Shown: positions 22,403-34,202 of the stretch, one piece after another
How the letters are laid out: the number at the start of each line of letters is the position of its first letter
Numbering within the stretch: position 1 is the stretch's first letter
Origin: Podocnemis expansa
Taxonomy: Eukaryota; Chordata; Testudines; Podocnemididae
Assembly: GCA_007922195.1 (NCBI GenBank)
Contig: ML681971.1
Span: 372,001-436,000, forward strand
Direction of reading: 5' to 3'
DNA length: 64,000 nt
Position numbers and translations under genes: made by a program
Notes under the pieces: generated by a model
What the model was told of the DNA's origin: nothing
The model's database searches: none
What the model saw: only the letters and a program-made list of their open reading frames with translations

Positions 22403-23560
22403 TGAGCCGTAGTCTATACTTGCCATACTTTTTGGTGGCAGCTGATGGGAGATACACAAGGTGTTTTATGTACCTTGCCTATCTCCTGATGACTTAAGTA
22501 TTCCTTACACACTACGCTAAGCTGACTGGAAGTGGCTTCTGGTCAGCTTACTGATACTCCAGTTCTGGGGCTGGAGTTGGTAGAGTGAATTCTGGATTGA
22601 TTGAGCACATCTACACAGACTGTTCAATCGAACCCAGAAGATTGTTTGCCACCATCAGTATAGACCAGGCATGGCCAAACTGTGGCTTGCAAGCCGCATG
22701 CGGCTCTTCAAAGAAAAATTGCAGCTGGCCAAAGAGCACAGCAGGAAAGGGTGGCATGGTGAGAGACAGGGGTGAGAAGTGAGCAATGGTCGAGGACAGC
22801 AGAGAGGCGGCAGCAGCATGGTCAGACCCCTGCAGGGAAGCGGCGGCATGGTCGGGGTTGTGGGGGGGTGGCCAGAAGTGTGGCATAGTCGGGGAGAGCA
22901 GAGAAGGAGCAGCGTGGTAAGACGGCAGGGAAGCAGCAGTGGGATGGAGGGAGAAGTGCAACATGGTCGGAGAAGCCACAGCATGCTTAGATTTTCTCAT
23001 AGGCCTTAATACGGCTTACTCATCGTTAAAATAAAATGATGCTTTACAAGTCCTAAGTATTATGTGAAATACTAAGAAATGAAAATACAAAGGAGAAAAG
23101 TTTAAAATGGAATGTAGATTACTTTCAATTTTTGGCACAGCTTACTGCTGTGATGCATTGTATTCCACAATGAAATTCAAAACATTGTGCAATACAGAGA
23201 GATTAGCATCTGAGAGCTTTTACCTACTGCATTGACAAGTTACTGCCCAGATTTAAAAAAAAAACAAACTTGCCACGAGCTTGCAGTGTTCTACATCTAG
23301 TGACAGCTAGTTTTTAGGCCTAGCTTTCATGGTAACCTTAAGTAATTATTAGAATCTGACATTAGTAGGATCAATATTTGCCCTGTTTTTACAATAAAAC
23401 TAAAGGGTGCAATGAATTTTAAGCTTGGTAATTTTGGAGTAGGCAAAAATATGTGGTGATATGCCTTAGTGCGGCTCTCGAAGGTTTAATAATAGACTTG
23501 TGCGGCTCTTGAGTTCCATAAGTTTGGTCAGCCCTGGTATAGACTTAGCCTGAACGACCT
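22403..23560. mobile_element. MITE with GGCTAAGTCTATACT-type ends, split by a hAT element
   Basis: The left end GAGCCGTAGTCTATACTTG (from about 22406) is matched by right-end CAGTATAGACTTAGCC once the inserted hAT element (22666-23536) and its duplicated GTATAGAC are removed. This gives a MITE of about 270 bp whose right terminus was the insertion site. Confidence 0.62.
22658..23544. mobile_element. hAT element, 871 bp, with perfect 8-bp TSD
   Basis: The element spans 22666-23536, flanked by GTATAGAC (22658-22665 and 23537-23544). The ends CAGGCATGGCCAAACTGTGG and, on the other strand, CAGGGCTGACCAAACTTATG are typical of Charlie-like hAT non-autonomous elements. Inside are the G-rich minisatellite (22740-22985) and an AT-rich right half shared with 9268-9805. 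No transposase. Confidence 0.87.
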
Positions 23561-24785
23561 GTTCAGGTCTGCACTTCTGGTCAGAACTAAATGATTAATA
23601 GGATGACCAGACTGTAGCATTAAAATATTGGGATGCATAGAAGTGTGGGACCTGGAGCTCCTAGCACCAGAGGGGTCCCAGGTTGCCCCAAAGCAGCTAG
23701 CAACTGAATTTTTACCTGAATATTGGGACAAATAGCATCCTTATCATACATCTATCAGGGCATCTGGTCATCCTTGGAGCTTGACTTGTAGTTAATGGCC
23801 CTTGAGCCATTAACAATCTTACCATGACCATGGGATTCCTTGCAACTTCCATTACTGCAGTGTCAACAATGGTTAGTGCACAACTAGCTGAACCATGTTC
23901 AGTCACTGGTGTTCAGATGGATGGTAAATAAATCTCACATGCCACCTCACTTATTAAAAGATGCCTTGCTTTGTAGTTACATAAGTGATAATCTTTCTTG
24001 TTGTGATTCTGTATGCTATACATGTGAAGTTGGATTTGTTATGAGTAATATGGATGGATGGAGTAGCTGAGAATAGTTGTCATGAATAATTTATTTATTT
24101 GAGGTGTGGTTTGCATACAAGAGCCTTGATTTTTGTATTTTTGTAAATCAACAAGAGAAACCAAAGATGGCTGGATATTTTAATTAATTTTGGGATAGTT
24201 ACGTGATTCAAAATGGAAGATTCCGGTGTGAGGTATATTTGCATGGTGCATACTTGCTTGGAACAAAGTAGTATCTTTGTTCGTTCAAGGTATGGACTAA
24301 AACAGCAAAATAAGTGCAATTATGAGTATGCTTCAAACGTTTATGCTGGTGATCACCCCAAAAAACCTTATGAACTACTAGTGATCCACTGGTGCAGGAT
24401 CTGATATAGTTTCTTCCAGAGAGCATATTAGAAGCTCATGGTTGGTTTTTGTTTTTTGTTTTTGAAGCTTTGTTGAGTGGCCACTAAATTAAAATTTGTG
24501 CTCAAAATTAGGAACATCTTTAAATAGGAAGATTTCTTAAAAAGGTGAATTGTCTAGAATTGGAGACATTCCTCACAGTAAGCAGTATAATGTTCTTATA
24601 GCAGTTTGTTTTTATTTGTCCACCGTTCATTTAGATACCAATAGTCACTTTTAGAGTTGGATTTTTACATTGCATACTGTTTCTCTGTCAGGATGACAAT
24701 GGGTTGGTGTAAAATAAAATAAAAAAAATTCTTAAAATTGATTTCATTAAAATTTGACCATTATTTCCTCACTCTCTGGTTGCAG
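23561..24785. other. Intron sequence before CSNK1G1 coding exon 3
   Basis: No gene or clear repeat. It ends with the acceptor CTCTGGTTGCAG at 24785. Confidence 0.5.
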
Positions 24786-24855
24786 GAACCAATAAAATCT
24801 CGTGCCCCACAGCTTCATTTAGAGTACAGGTTTTATAAACAGCTCGGCAGTGCAG
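24786..24855 (+). CDS. CSNK1G1: CSNK1G1 coding exon 3
   Basis: A 70-nt exon between the AG at 24784-24785 and the donor G|GTAAGTGAG (GT at 24856). It encodes [20 protein letters not shown] then GSA, plus one base of the next codon. This is the segment directly after the VAIKL strand in CK1 gamma kinases, leading into the alpha-C helix. The EPIKS form matches gamma 1. The phase (0 in, 1 out) fits the preceding exon. The following exon, expected to begin with a GEGLPQVYYFG-like sequence, is absent from the remaining 39 kb. Confidence 0.95.
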
Positions 24856-26409
24856 GTAAGTGAGTTCTTCTCATCTCATACAGGAAGTGCATGCCTGTTC
24901 TTAAAGCAGTGTAACTGTTACAATAAACTGACTATTTGTGGCATGTGAGAGTATTTTGAAAATTTTTTAAGGGGCAAATTAATCAGGTCTACCAACAGCA
25001 ATCTTTTAGAAGAGATTTTACTGGAATAGTAATTTAGCAGCATGATGATAAAAACCTCTGACGTTAAAACCTTGTAAAGTGATCCACACCCTCCTCTTGT
25101 ATAACCCGGCCTAACCAATGACTAATAATCTTGAAGTTTAATGAATTTGGTAACTGCTGATGAGGGTCATAAGTACATAGACGACGATTGTGGTCATAAT
25201 ACATAGGGCCTTCACTGATCTGAAAACAATCTAGAGGCAATTTATGTTGTACATACATATGCACATAGACTATTGTAGTATGTCAAGGCCCACTCCATAG
25301 TTTTCAGTGCTCTGTAATATTTCCCATATGGGACATTACTTTGTGGCAAGTACTGCTCTGTTGCAGATTCACATCCCTAGTTGTTAAGCAATAACTTGCT
25401 CTGTAGACAGACTCTTAACTTGAGGCCTCTATGCTATGCTGAGAACTAGGGTAGGAAGACTCAATCTGTTCATGAGAATACAGCACTTCTAAGCCTATTC
25501 AGACGTACAAGTACTAGTCAGGATTAATGTATGATTAGTTCATGGACTTCAAGTTTTTAATTAAATTTAAATTTCAATGGTGTAAGTGAAAACTTTATCA
25601 TCTTTGCCTTTATCTTCTATCAAAGGACTTGCTTGCCTTGTAATGCGCCCTGTTGCCCAAGTGAGGCTCTGCTGAGGCCTGCCTCAATCTCCCTTACCTC
25701 AGGCTTTCTTAAAGTCCACAAGATAAAGACATTCAAAACATTCCACTTTTTAGGGTCCAATTTATTAAGTTCTGCACAAAATCTTTGTAGAGGAAAAGTA
25801 AGTCTTCATTCCTGTTGTAGCTAGGCCCAGCCCCTTTTCCCATACAGTCTGCTTTTTTTGAGTTTGTTTTTACCCCAGTCCCAATCAGGGCACTGTTCAA
25901 CCTTTCTAACGGTCCATATTCCCTTAAGAGTTCAAACACTCTTCCAGTTCTAAGATTTGCATGGTGTTTTCTCTCTGAAGGTCTATCTCTCTGAAGCTCT
26001 CCCAACACTTCTGTGCTATTGGTTGTCTTTCTCCGCACCCCTGAAGTGCTGGTGTCTTTTTCCTACTAAGTCAGGACCCCGCAGGAGCCTTCTTACTCCC
26101 TGAAGTGTTGGCAGACATCTGCCACCAGCCCACCACTGACTGTCTCCCCTATATAGGTTCCATAAGCTTTTCCTTAAACTCATTTAGGTAGTAGGTAATC
26201 AAACCACATGCACTGGACCCTGTTCCCTTTCTTGGAAGAGCCAGTCACCCTATGTCATCTTTCAATAAGCAATAGTGCTTGGTTTTTTAAGTTGAAAAAA
26301 ACAGATGGAAGGCTCTCCATGCCATGCAACAGGAGTGTCCAACAAGTGGACACCTACTTCAGTCATAGTGCATGTACAACCTGTTGCACAGTGGAATGCT
26401 GTTAATAAA
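24856..26409. other. Start of the long third CSNK1G1 intron, unassigned
   Basis: No gene. About 25620-26180 differs in composition (C/T-rich) and could be an old insertion, but no ends were found. Confidence 0.45.
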
Positions 26410-26600
26410 TTGAGCTTGGTCTACACTTTAATTGACAAAACTGTGCTGTTATGAAGCAAAAAAAAAAAATTCATATTCCACACTGACATAGCTATGCCAC
26501 CAGTAGCTCTTTTGTACACTAAAATTGCTTTTGCTGCTATAGTTTATTTCATATAGGGAGCTAATAACTTTTTCATCGTAAGCTGTCTTCCTACTAAGTG
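26410..26600. repeat. Possible MITE remnant
   Basis: Starts GAGCTTGGTCTACACTTTA, similar to the TCTACA-type ends of other MITEs here, and includes an internal A-run. No matching right end, so low confidence. Confidence 0.35.
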
Positions 26601-28304
26601 TTTGTCACTCTGGCCTAGGTAAGGCCTATGTTTTCCTCTTTTATATGTACTATTGTGGTTGGGCTCAGGTGTATTTCTATTGGAATTCAGGTGTTTGCAT
26701 TAGGAACAGAGCAAATACTGAAGTTGCATGTCCAATCAGCTTTTTAGTGAGCATTTGTAGTATTTAAGTGTATCTAGAGGTTAAAAAATACCTTTAAACA
26801 GATTGCAATACATTAAAAGGAAGACCAACATTAAAAAAAGTTTTTCTCTATTTCCAAATAACTAGAAATGCTGACTGTTAATGGGAAATCCAAAACAGAG
26901 CAGAGTGAAGGCTCTCTAGATCTTTGTTTTGTTGATAAACCAGTCTTATCCCCTCAGCCCTGTTAGTGAAGAATTATGAAAACACACTTATTTCCCTTGA
27001 GACATCTCTGTCCCCATTCCCCAGAACTAAACTTTTAGCATATATATCTGGTGGCAAAGAATTGCCTTCTAAATTTTTTTAAATAAGCATACTCCAGAGT
27101 TTGTTGACCTGAACTGGGCAAGCACAGTATATATTTGTTTAAAAAGTGTCTGGAAAGTAGCCACACTTCAATATTTGACAGAAGGGAAAAAGTCTTTTTA
27201 CTACTGTATTTTGTTTTGACAGAGATTCTCCAACCACTTTAAGGGGATTGAATGTACTGAAAACAGTAAGGGAATGCAGAAATTACTCATCTCTTGATGC
27301 TGTAAATTGAAAGAGTGGCTATTACAAAATTGCTACCTCAGTGGAGGTTAATATTTTATCTCTAGGCTCCCTAGATTAAACTGATAGGGGAAGGTCAGAG
27401 AAGCAGCATCTAAAAGAAGGTATGTATAAAAGGAATAGAGATTGAAGCAAAGTTCCTTCTAAGTGGCAGCTGCATCAGCTGCTTTGCATGCCTTTTCATT
27501 GAGCTAATTAAGGCTGAGGTTATCTATTGTAACTTTTGTCTGCTGTGGCTGGGTTGGTCTTTTGAATGATTTTTAACATTGTTGTGCATGAAGCAGTGGT
27601 TTAAATTTCTATATTCATAGAAAATAGACGTAGAAGAGATCCACTGGGACATCTTTCTGCTGTTGCAAGATTGTTCAGTACAGAAGATAATTGTGCCTGG
27701 AACCTAGCTGGGGGGGTTCAACCATCTTTCTTTATGGATGGTACAGACATACTGGAAGAATGTCATGCAGATCTCTCTGCTGTTCTATCACTGGCCTTAC
27801 ATATGTGAATCCATGAAAGCCTTACTGGAGACTGCTGAGCCATGTATGGCTTTGACACTTATTGTTGCACTGGGTCATTCAGGTGCATTTGTAAGTTACC
27901 GTGTTTTGGGATACCATGAGCTCCCTTTTGGGACAGCTTATCACAGGAGCAAAAGGAGCCAAAGGGTATGCCTATACTGATGGCAGCACGATCAGTGCTG
28001 TCATTGGGATCCAGTAGCGAGTATGAACTTGCTGCTGTGCTCTGGAAATTGCTTCAGCAACTCCAGCCCTGGAACGAGTTGCTGAAAGCCTATTGGAAGG
28101 TGTTTTGTGGTTGCCTTCCCCTAGTGTGTCTCAGTGGCTTTAGAAGGTCGTCAGCAGGTAAACAAGGTATTTCATGTGCCTTGTGTATCTGCTGTTGACT
28201 GCCACTGAGAAGCCCTGTAAGTGTAGATTAGGGCTAAGATACTGGTTGCTGAGGGTTGAGCTTTCGCTGAGGATCAGTTTACAGTGAAGGGCTATAGTCA
28301 CTGG
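26601..28304. other. Intron sequence, mostly unassigned
   Basis: No gene. About 27960-28235 begins GGGTATGCCTATACTGATGG and ends near GTAAGTGTAGATTAGGGC, which may be another MITE with TCTACA-like ends, but the match is weak. Confidence 0.4.
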
Positions 28305-28305
28305 C

Positions 28306-28489
28306 ATAAGCTGCAGGGGTGTCTACCCTTTCTGGATGAGGGCTACATTGCAATTATTTTCTCACTTGGAGGCTGGTGAGCAAACTTTTTTTTACATTGC
28401 TAGCCCCGCACAGCCCACACAAGTGTGTGCAGTGAGTCTGCGGGCCAGATTCTGGGCTGGGGGCCACAGGTTGGACAAGCCATAAGGAG
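28306..28489. mobile_element. Charlie-like hAT MITE, 168 bp
   Basis: The left end is CAGGGGTGTCTACCCTTTC at 28314, a standard hAT-Charlie start. The right end GGGCCACAGGTTGGACAAGC, at about 28481, is its partner. Flanks ATAAGCTG and ATAAGGAG agree at 6 of 8 positions, consistent with an aged TSD. Confidence 0.7.
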
Positions 28490-28705
28490 ATATCCATAGC
28501 TTATGTCCTCCAGTCTCACACCTGAATCATACAGAAATGTGGAAAACCTGCCCTTTGAAGGGATAGGTCTTATAGATCAGAGGTTCTGAAACTTCTTTTG
28601 TTGACTGACCCCTGTTTAAAATGCAAGGTTACAGACCCCCAACTGAGAAACTGATTGACAAAAGTATATTTGAACTACACATAAACATGAATGGGTAGTA
28701 TTTTT

Positions 28706-28882
28706 TTAAGGCAGAGTTTCTCAGCCACTGTCGCCACACAGAAGTGTGTATGTCTCAGAGAGCTGGGGAGGTGGCCGGATTCAGCTTGGGAGGGGTGTGG
28801 ACTGATGGATGTGTCCTGTAGGATCGCGAAATGCTGCCAAGTGTGTTGCATCCCACAAAAGGTTGAGAATCACTGCCTTAAG
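28706..28882. mobile_element. Short MITE with inverted TTAAGGCAG ends
   Basis: The left end TTTAAGGCAGAGTTTCTCAG is inverted at the right as TTGAGAATCACTGCCTTAAG. Between them are about 150 bp without coding content. The block just before it (28578-28700) starts CAGAGGTTCTGAAACTTC and is probably a one-ended fragment of another hAT MITE. Confidence 0.65.
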
Positions 28883-28989
28883 AAAAGGAGCATGAGTACT
28901 TACAGGCATCAGTGAGATGAGCACGCCTGCTTCTTTACTCTATAAACTCTCACTGGTATGATGGCGGATAAACAAACTTGTTAATCATT

Positions 28990-30095
28990 CTCCACTTCCA
29001 GCTGGCACATGAACTTTGTCTTCATAGCTGTCATGGCACAGAATGATGCGTCACATATACATGTAATTGGGAAGGATAGAAGCACTTTCATTGCTTCCGT
29101 AACTCGAACTGGGTTTGCAACGGCAATAGTTGGCCAAAACTGGGAAGATGTCTTGCTCCTGAAACTTAATTTTCAGTGTCTGATAACAGGATTGTTTGAG
29201 CAGCTCCTGCTCTGCTTTTCCCCTCAAATAGCAAGATGATATAGCAAAAGTTGAGAGAGGATCCTAAGCCCAATTGTGTACTTTAGAATATAAACATAGA
29301 GGAAATCACTGAAGTACTCTAGGAAAGTTGAAAGGTGAGCAACAATCCTGTCTGTCTCTGTCGATTATCATGGAGTTAGTGTCCAGAGATTCTTTTAGTA
29401 TCAGAAACATATCTGGGACTGCACTCCTTAGTCTAATTTTCCAAATCTTTCTTTTGAAATGCTGCAGTCTTGTCACTAACCTCAAGTATGGTTCTGTGAT
29501 TACTGCCTTATGATCACTGCATTCTGTATGTTAAAAAAGTCTGAAGTATGCATGCTATGCAGTCATATCAGGTTAGAAAAGTATGTGATGACCTTTGGAT
29601 TGTGCACAAAAAGAAAACCCAGCAACTCTTTGTGCAGCTCAAAAACTCTTTCCAACACTCCGCTGCATGGTAGCCAGCACTTCCCTATGGAACAATAATT
29701 TATCATGTCCTGCATCCATTTCTAAACAGCTTCATAAAAAGTCATGAATTCAAAGACCAGGACTTTGCAAAATTCTCAACTGTTATTGCTGCATTTAGTG
29801 CACAGTGTAAGCTGGTTTCCATTTTCTTTGATGCGAAGGCCTGATGATGCAACATAGTGTTGTTACAATTGCTGGTGGGTCTATAGCTCATATTTGTGCT
29901 ACAACTCCTATTTCCTGTCATAGTGGCAGTAGTTTCTGTGCAGACAGCAACACACTTCTCCCAATTCAACTTTCAAGAAATCATCCAGTAATTTGAGCAT
30001 TTTCTGACCTGTTGTTTTTTTCTCATAACTCCTGAACAAATAAAATAAAATAAAAAATAAAAAATTCTTCCAAAATTTCACCCCAGACAAAGATG
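28990..30095 (-). pseudogene. Decayed hAT-Charlie/ZBED-like transposase
   Basis: On the minus strand, 29742-29969 encodes MNWEKCVAVCTETTATMTGN and a following segment with H-H-Q-A-F-A-S-K-K-M. This is the conserved N-W-x-x-C-V-x-x-C-T-D-G-x-x-x-M-T-G and H-R-x-A-L-A-x-K-K region of Charlie-family transposases, also seen in domesticated ZBED5 and FAM200-type proteins. Here the catalytic-region D-G is changed to E-T. Further on, in broken frame (about 29600-29735), an E-M-D-A-x-H-D-x-L-L-F-H-x-E-V-like segment continues it. The upstream part (29908-30090) reads into L-D-D-F-L-K-V-E-L. Many stops and shifts make it non-functional. It could be a transposon remnant or a retrocopy of a ZBED-type gene; no ends or TSD were found. 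Confidence 0.75.
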
Positions 30096-30175
30096 ATGAA
30101 CAAAAATTAATAATTATGCCATCATACCAATATCAGCTCTCTCATCAAGCTGACTTGCAAACTCACCACATGTGG

Positions 30176-30846
30176 CAAAGGGGCGGCTGTGTTAGTCTAG
30201 TTCAGTAAAACAAACAGGGAGTCCTGTTGCACTGTTAAAGACTAACCAATTTATTTATCTTGTGAGCTTTCATGGGAGAAAATCCCACTTTGTCAGATGC
30301 TTTGAAGATGGGGGAACTTGCAGAATGGGAGGAAGTAAATGCAGGGAAGCGCAACTCATGGGATCGGGTCACACTGTAACAGCAAATCAAAGTGGTTGTT
30401 AAGATTAAAATATTGGGGAGCAGCATATAGAGGAAGATGAGGTGAAATCACCTGTTGTAATGAGGGGAAAAAGTCCAAAGTCGCTATTGAGCCCTGAAGC
30501 AATATAGTCAAATTTGAACGTAATGCTTCTGGGCTAAATAGGGACTTTGAATTTTTTTTCCTCATTACATCAGGTGATTTGACCTCATCTTCCTCTATAT
30601 GCTGCTCCTCAGTGTTTGAATCTTAATTGCTTTGATTTGCTGTTACTGTGTGACCTGATACCATGACTTAAAACTTCCCTGCATTTATTTCCTCCCATTC
30701 TGCAAGTTCCCCCATCTTCAAAGCGTCTGACAAAGTGGGATTTTTCTCCCGCTAGAGCTTAAGTGATAGATAAATTTGTTAGTCTTTCAGTGCCACAGGA
30801 CTCCTGGTCTTATTTTACTGAGATAAATTAACACAGCTGCCCTTTT
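30176..30846. repeat. Full-length foldback element, about 670-bp near-perfect palindrome
   Basis: The left arm (CAAAGGGGCGGCTGTGTTAG onward) is the inverse of the right arm (ending TTAACACAGCTGCCCTTTTG) along their whole length, with the centre at the palindromic word CAAATTTG (30509-30516). Matching landmarks include GGGGGAACTTGCAGAATGGG against CCCATTCTGCAAGTTCCCCC, and GCAGCATATAGAGGAAGATG against CATCTTCCTCTATATGCTGC. No coding capacity. It is the most complete member of the family represented by the fragments at 2825, 13170, 13522, 49593, 49833, 51340 and 57005. Confidence 0.92.
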
Positions 30847-30949
30847 GAATCAATCTTTCTGTTTTTCATTGGTTCTTGTTAGCTGGCCCTTGCCTTGTCA
30901 CTGACTTCACAACAGCTAGCAGTCCTGGTATGAGGATATTTTAAAAACT

Positions 30950-31022
30950 TAGAATCCTAGGAGTAGAAGACCTCAAGAGGTCAGCTAGTTCAGTCCCCTG
31001 CACTTATGGGAAGACTAAGTAT
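30950..31022 (-). mobile_element. CR1 3'-end fragment
   Basis: AGAATCCTAGGAGTAGAAGACCTCAAGAGGTC and the following AGTCCCCTGCACTTATGG correspond to a minus-strand CR1 tail. Confidence 0.65.
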
Positions 31023-31219
31023 GACTAAACCATCCCCAATAGGTGTTTTACAGGGGTTAAGGTATAATTTGGCAGGCCCTGGAACCCTCTCGCATGAGTG
31101 GGCCCCCCTCCCCCCACCCCAGCTTCTGCCCTCAATGTCCATTCCCTTGCCCCCAATACCCACCCCCCAGCACAAACTGGATTGCCCCAGTACTCACTGG
31201 CAGCAGCGTGCTGGGCTGG

Positions 31220-31885
31220 GAAACTACTGTATATGCTCATGTACAAGCCGATCTGTGCCTAAGATGACCCCCTAATTCTGAGCCCCCAAAAGAAGCAAAA
31301 ATGGGTGACCTGTGTGTAAGCCAAGGTCCCCTTTTGGCCTTGACACCTAAGCCCCCACCCAGCGCCACTGTCTTCCCAGGGAGTTCCCAACACCCTTCCT
31401 AACCCCCAAACCCCTGCTGCTGCTTTTCTGCTGTCCCCCACCACTCTCTCTACTCCCTGCTCCTGTCTTCCCCCCTGCTGTCCCCTGCTCTGTCTGCTCA
31501 CCACCACCTTCTCCGCTCCCTGCTGCTGTTCCCCCTGTTTCCCAACATCCCTTCTACTACTTTTGCCATCACCCACCAACCTCCAAGCCCTGCTGCCTCT
31601 TCCCTAACCTCCCTGAACCCCACGCTAATCCCCAGGCCGACCCCCACCCCACCCCTTTTAGCTGGCCATGCCGGACGCAGGGGTCCTCTCCTAACTCTAA
31701 CCCCAGCCCAGGCCGACTGCCCAAGATGGCTGTGCTAGCCACACCGGGGCTCCATCCTGGAACATGCCTTGTGAAACTCCTGGGCTGGGGCTGTCTATTG
31801 TATTGACCCATGTATAAGCTGAGTGACTGTTTTGAAGCCAGTTTTCAGGCACAGAAAATCTTGGCTGATTCATGATTATATACAG
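31220..31885. mobile_element. 'GTATAAGC' terminal-repeat element, copy 2
   Basis: Left: TACTGTATATGCTCATGTAC and AAGCCGATCTGTGCC. Right: CCATGTATAAGCTGAGTG, TTTTCAGGCACAGAAAATC and TTATATACAGTACG. The core is C-rich (31320-31760) but lacks the clear 33-bp periodicity of copies 1 and 3. No gene. Confidence 0.68.
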
Positions 31886-31984
31886 TACGCAGGCTGCACT
31901 TGGAGGCTTCAGCTGCCAAGCACAGCTTGCACATGCACAGGCTGGCTGGGCATGCCTTCCACTCTCCCATTGCTTGCTGGAATG

Positions 31985-32205
31985 CAGCAGAATGCTGTTC
32001 TGGGGTCTGCTATTTTTAGGGGCCCAGCATTCGGGCCCCTAAAAATAGAAAATGGAACTGGAGCGGTGCATTTCAGTGCCTACTATCTTTATATGGTGGG
32101 TCTCAGAACACAGCATTCCAGCACCATTTCCTATCTTGAGCAGACCTAGAACACTAAGCCCCTAAAAATAGTGGCACCGGAATGGCGTTCTGGGCCATTC
32201 TGGCC
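31985..32205. repeat. Repeat with perfect 16-bp hairpin
   Basis: CTATTTTTAGGGGCCC (32010-32025) and its exact inverse GGGCCCCTAAAAATAG (32033-32048) enclose a 7-base loop. A further CCCCTAAAAATAGTGGCACC lies at 32160-32178, and AATGCTGTTCTGGGG / AATGGCGTTCTGGGC bracket the region. It looks like a short interspersed repeat, not a terminator. Confidence 0.55.
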
Positions 32206-32214
32206 CATTTAAAC

Positions 32215-32745
32215 CCCTGGGTGTTTATCAAACATGCTCTTAAAAATCTTCATGATAAAATTCCACAACCTGCCTATGTTGTTTATTCCAGTCCTTACCC
32301 TGACAATTTCCTAATTTCCCACCTAAACTGCTCTTGCTGCAATTTTAGCCCATTGCATCTTGTCCCATCCTTAGAGGTTTAGGAGAACAATTTTTCTCCA
32401 TTTTCTTTGTAACAATCTTTTGTGTACTTGAACACTGTTAGACTGTATCCATGCAGTCTCTTTTCGCCAGACTAAATAAACCCAGTTTTTCTAGCCTTCC
32501 CTCATAAATCATGTTTTCTAGACCTTTAATCATTTGTGGTGTTATTCTCTGCACTTTCTCCAGTTTGTTCACATCTTTCCCGAAGTTTACTCAGAACTGG
32601 GTACAATATTCCAATTGAGGCCTAATCAGGGAGAACTAGAGCAGCAGAAGTATGTCTTGTGTCTCTTGCAATACTCCTGCTAATGGATCCCAGAATGATG
32701 ATTGGTGTGTGTGAGTTGGTGTGTTTGTCCCCAGGATAGCCCTGC
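32215..32745 (-). mobile_element. CR1-type LINE 3' fragment
   Basis: Read on the minus strand it gives the CR1 ORF2 C-terminal layout: the region encoding a Q-L-E-Y-C-T-Q-F-x-x-N-F-G-K-D-like segment (about 32630-32560), a KGLENMIYEGR-like segment, and an E-K-L-G-L-F-S-L-like segment (about 32460-32500). It then runs into the 3' part, including CCACAACCTGCCTATGTTG on the plus strand. Fully degenerate. Confidence 0.78.
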
Positions 32746-34202
32746 TTACTAGTAACTTCAAGAATTGCCTCTGTGCATTCACAGTGCCTCCCTCCCTTCC
32801 CCTCTGTCTGAGCTCTTGATTCCTAGACCAGAGTCTTGACAAACAAGTGAGGCAGTCAGATGCATACCCTTGTATAGAGTAAGGTGATATCTCCTTCGTG
32901 TGAGAAGGCTTCTGCACTACCCAAGTGACATGGGCTTTCCAAGACATTTGTGTCCTTGGCACTGGAGGTGCCATTGCAAGTGTGAGTGCACAAAAGGCAA
33001 CCCTTGAACAGCAACTACAGAAGCTTTTTTCTGGAATAATTCTAGCTTGGTCATTGCTAGCTCCATACGCTTTCCCCTGTGTGGGATTGCCCTCTTGCAG
33101 TAGCATTTTTCCTCATGTGACTTTCTGGGATTAGGCCTTTAAATTTACCAAACCGGTGTGGCTCTGAAGTAGTTATTCTGTAGCTGGCTTCAGCTTACTG
33201 CAGATCTCTGATTGAAAGATGCTGTGTGTGTGTGTGGACGTGCGCATGTGCGTGGAATGAAACCTCTAGTGGTCTGAAACCTTTTGGTTTCTCTTTGTTA
33301 TTTTACCTCAGTGTAGATCTTAACATGAAAGTCCTAGCTTTTAGTTAGTTCTTGGTTGGTTGGTTTACATAGTCTCCTAGAAAAGGAGGTATTTGTCTTG
33401 CATTGTTGGGATTTGGTTTTTTTTTGTTTGTTTGAGGTGGAGAGTGTGAGGTATGGCTGCCAGAGGAAGCTGGACTAATTTGTGTTCAACAGCCTCTGGG
33501 CAAACTAACCATATTTACTTTTTTGTCACTGTTGATCTTACAAGGAGTGGCCTTTCAGAAAACTGCCTAAACATGAGGATGCCTCAAGGAGGGAAGAAGG
33601 CTTTTATGTTGTCTCTCCCTTTTGGCTCTGTGGTGTGAGCCCAAATAAACAATTGTGAGCAGGTATCCTATGTAAGGGATGCTGAGGCTGTTCCCAGCCA
33701 TGCATAGTATTGAGTTGTTAGGGGTGCTGGAAGAACCTTACTTGCCAGAGGGTTGTCACCTGGGAGCCCGTGTTCAGTAGTGCATCCACACTCCTTTAGA
33801 AGATCATGGGAACAAGCAGATACTTCCCCCAGGAACTTAGACCAGTTCCAGTCAGGTACAGGACCAAATGGCTCATTTGAGTCTTGGTTCTGTGCCCTGA
33901 AGGCTCCATTTAAGAGCATTAAATTCCATGAAGGTGGCCAGCTTCTCCACTCTGCCAGCAGTGGGTTGGTCACTCCTGGTCCTTTCCATGACCACTGGTC
34001 TTCCTCCTTGCTGAGATACTTTAGTAACATAATTGACTAGGCCTTCTATTTCTGTACTGGCCTGGATAGTTCTTTCACTTCTCAGGGATACCTCAGGTTT
34101 TGAGGCACTTTGTTTTCCACCCACCATTAGCATGAGGAAGCCTTACTTCTGCCTGCTAGAGGGTCACTTCCTTATCTCTATGGGCAATGCAAGCACTCTC
34201 TC
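32746..34202. other. Intron sequence, nothing recognised
   Basis: No gene. A short TG-rich run lies at about 33220-33252, with a T-run near 33416. Confidence 0.45.

Noticed and set aside
30176..30846. Head-to-head segmental inversion instead of an element
   Set aside because: Other copies in the window share its arm ends in the same relation, which fits a repeat family better than a local rearrangement.
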